Source: Acetobacteraceae bacterium (GTDB taxonomy: Bacteria; Pseudomonadota; Alphaproteobacteria; Acetobacterales; Acetobacteraceae). Taken from it: a DNA stretch of 52,203 bases. A model generated the notes under the pieces. The model was not told the DNA's origin. It searched no databases and worked only from the letters and a program-made list of their open reading frames with translations. Location: assembly GCA_947474705.1 (NCBI GenBank), contig CANJJS010000027.1, forward strand, positions 1 through 52,203, in the 5' to 3' direction. Position numbers and translations under genes: made by a program. Positions 51,233 through 52,203 of the stretch are shown piece after piece; the first letter of the stretch is position 1; each line of letters begins with the position of its first letter.

Positions 51233-52203
51233 ATGACGGTTCGAAGAAGCCAAGATTACTGGGAAGGAAACACCATGTCGGCGACTCAGACGATGTCTGG
51301 CGGCGCGGCGGCGGAGGAAACCGCCGCCGGAATGGGCCCGCTGGAACGAAAACACATGCAATCCGTGGCGTTTCGTAACGCCGCCGACACCACCCGAATC
51401 ACCCCGACGCATTGGCATATCGCCACGGCGAATGGACTGGGCTGGGGCTTCGACGGCATGGATGGCGTGATTTTCGCCATCGTCGCGCCTTTCGTGATCA
51501 AGGAATTCGCTGTCGATCTGGGTACTTATCGCTCTGGCGTTCAGATCGCGATGCTTCTGGGAATCGCCGGTCTGTACTTCTGGCCCTGGCTGGCGGACAA
51601 ATACGGGCGCCGGAACCTGCTGGCGATCAATATCGCGCTTTTCTCTCTGTCGATGCCGCTGGTGGCGATGTCCGGCACCTTCTGGGCATTTGTCGCGGCT
51701 TACGCGCTGGTGCGGTTCTCGTTGAATGGGGAATGGGCGATCGGATCCATGCTGGTCGCGGAAACCTGGCCCGCGCGCTTGCGAGGACGCGTGATCAGCG
51801 CGGACCGCTCGACCTGGGGGATCGGCGCGGCACTGGCCGGCGGAATCGCGATGTTCATCGTGGAACGCTGGGGCTGGCGCATGGCGTTCATCCCGCCGGC
51901 GGTCATTGCGTTGATCGCGATTTACGTGCGGATGATGTGCCCGGAGTCGCCATACTGGGTGCGCACGATGGACCGGAAAAACCGGCTGCGCGCGGACCTC
52001 GCCGCCGGACGGAAACTGAGCGCGGAGGACGACGCGTGGTTTAATAAAGCCGACCAGGTCGGCATCCGGCAATTGTTCATGCCCGATCTGATCAAGAACA
52101 CGATGCTGGCGACGTTCCTGGCCGCGACATCCGTGATCGCGTTCAGCACCATCGGGCTGTGGATGCCGATCTTCTTGAAGGAAACGCACGGGTTCTCGGC
52201 CGC
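51233..52203 (+). CDS. MFS transporter, partial at window end
   Basis: At least 323 residues, open to the window edge. Residues after the N-terminal tail include GLGWGFDGMDGVIFAIVAPF, the MFS motif WLADKYGRRNLL, FSLNGEWAIGSMLVAETWPA and GRVISADRSTWGIGAALAGG, as in metabolite:H+ symporters of the aromatic-acid/sugar type. A strong AAGGAGGT lies 8 bases before ATG 51233; ATG 51275, preceded by GGAAGGAA, is an alternative. About seven to eight membrane spans are present before the cut. Confidence 0.9.
   Translation, partial: MTVRRSQDYWEGNTMSATQTMSGGAAAEETAAGMGPLERKHMQSVAFRNAADTTRITPTHWHIATANGLGWGFDGMDGVIFAIVAPFVIKEFAVDLGTYRSGVQIAMLLGIAGLYFWPWLADKYGRRNLLAINIALFSLSMPLVAMSGTFWAFVAAYALVRFSLNGEWAIGSMLVAETWPARLRGRVISADRSTWGIGAALAGGIAMFIVERWGWRMAFIPPAVIALIAIYVRMMCPESPYWVRTMDRKNRLRADLAAGRKLSAEDDAWFNKADQVGIRQLFMPDLIKNTMLATFLAATSVIAFSTIGLWMPIFLKETHGFSA

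Noticed and set aside
1-52203. tRNA, rRNA and riboswitch search by eye
   Set aside because: No cloverleaf, conserved rRNA segment or known riboswitch core was recognised; a covariance-model search would be needed to be certain.

Overview
The window is a high-G+C chromosomal stretch from an alphaproteobacterium. An NDUFA12-type complex I accessory protein, a DUF2155 protein, an MlaD protein and a FolB/pteridine-reductase pair all fit that class. The gene mix and the long GC-rich palindromic intergenic elements suggest Rhodospirillales, perhaps Acetobacteraceae; this placement is inference. No rRNA, tRNA, CRISPR array, insertion sequence or phage gene was recognised.

Region 1 (1-16.6 kb) looks like an uptake and hydrolysis island for cyclic or linear amides. 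It holds two hydantoinase/dihydropyrimidinase-type amidohydrolases, two amidase-signature enzymes (one with a coupled AtzG-like small subunit), a divergent asparaginase-like enzyme, a G3E GTPase and a complete Dpp/Opp-type ABC transporter with two solute-binding-protein genes nearby. One binding-protein gene is broken by a 35-bp tandem duplication. The core genes from the AtzG-like subunit to the second ATPase are joined by short overlaps.

Region 2 (16.9-25.7 kb) holds a polytopic membrane protein, a two-domain carboxymuconolactone-decarboxylase-like protein without cysteines, a VOC protein, an SDR, a MarR regulator divergent from fumarylacetoacetase, a cytosine-deaminase-like amidohydrolase with altered active-site residues, and an enolase-superfamily enzyme. 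Several convergent gene pairs are separated by clear hairpins.

Region 3 (25.8-36 kb) starts with a very large multi-PAS hybrid histidine kinase split by one in-frame TAG at the junction of a duplicated PAS module. A C-tract tandem repeat separates it from a divergent GST-gloB-GST cluster. A three-gene set follows (SCP2-like, alpha/beta hydrolase, jelly-roll-like protein), then a Uma2-type nuclease fold protein.

Region 4 (36-43.5 kb) has a pteridine reductase-like SDR with folB, a NhaD/ArsB-like membrane transporter, two tandem CoxG-like proteins with a MoxR/CoxD ATPase but no CO dehydrogenase genes, a toxin-antitoxin remnant (short antitoxin-like gene plus truncated PIN domain) in an AT-richer pocket, and a D-aminoacylase-family amidohydrolase.

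Region 5 (43.5-52.2 kb) contains a tightly overlapping housekeeping operon (NDUFA12, MlaD, a 73-aa protein, DUF2155, OtsB, HAD dehalogenase). It is followed by a LuxR-type response regulator broken by an 11-bp tandem duplication, a third family-5 binding protein, a VOC protein, an Old Yellow Enzyme-type oxidoreductase and an MFS transporter that runs off the window.

A recurring theme is short tandem duplication. Three independent cases (35, 11 and 18 bp) lie in coding sequence, and two of them destroy a reading frame. Together with the kinase nonsense codon and the truncated PIN toxin, this points to continuing gene decay in transport and signalling genes.
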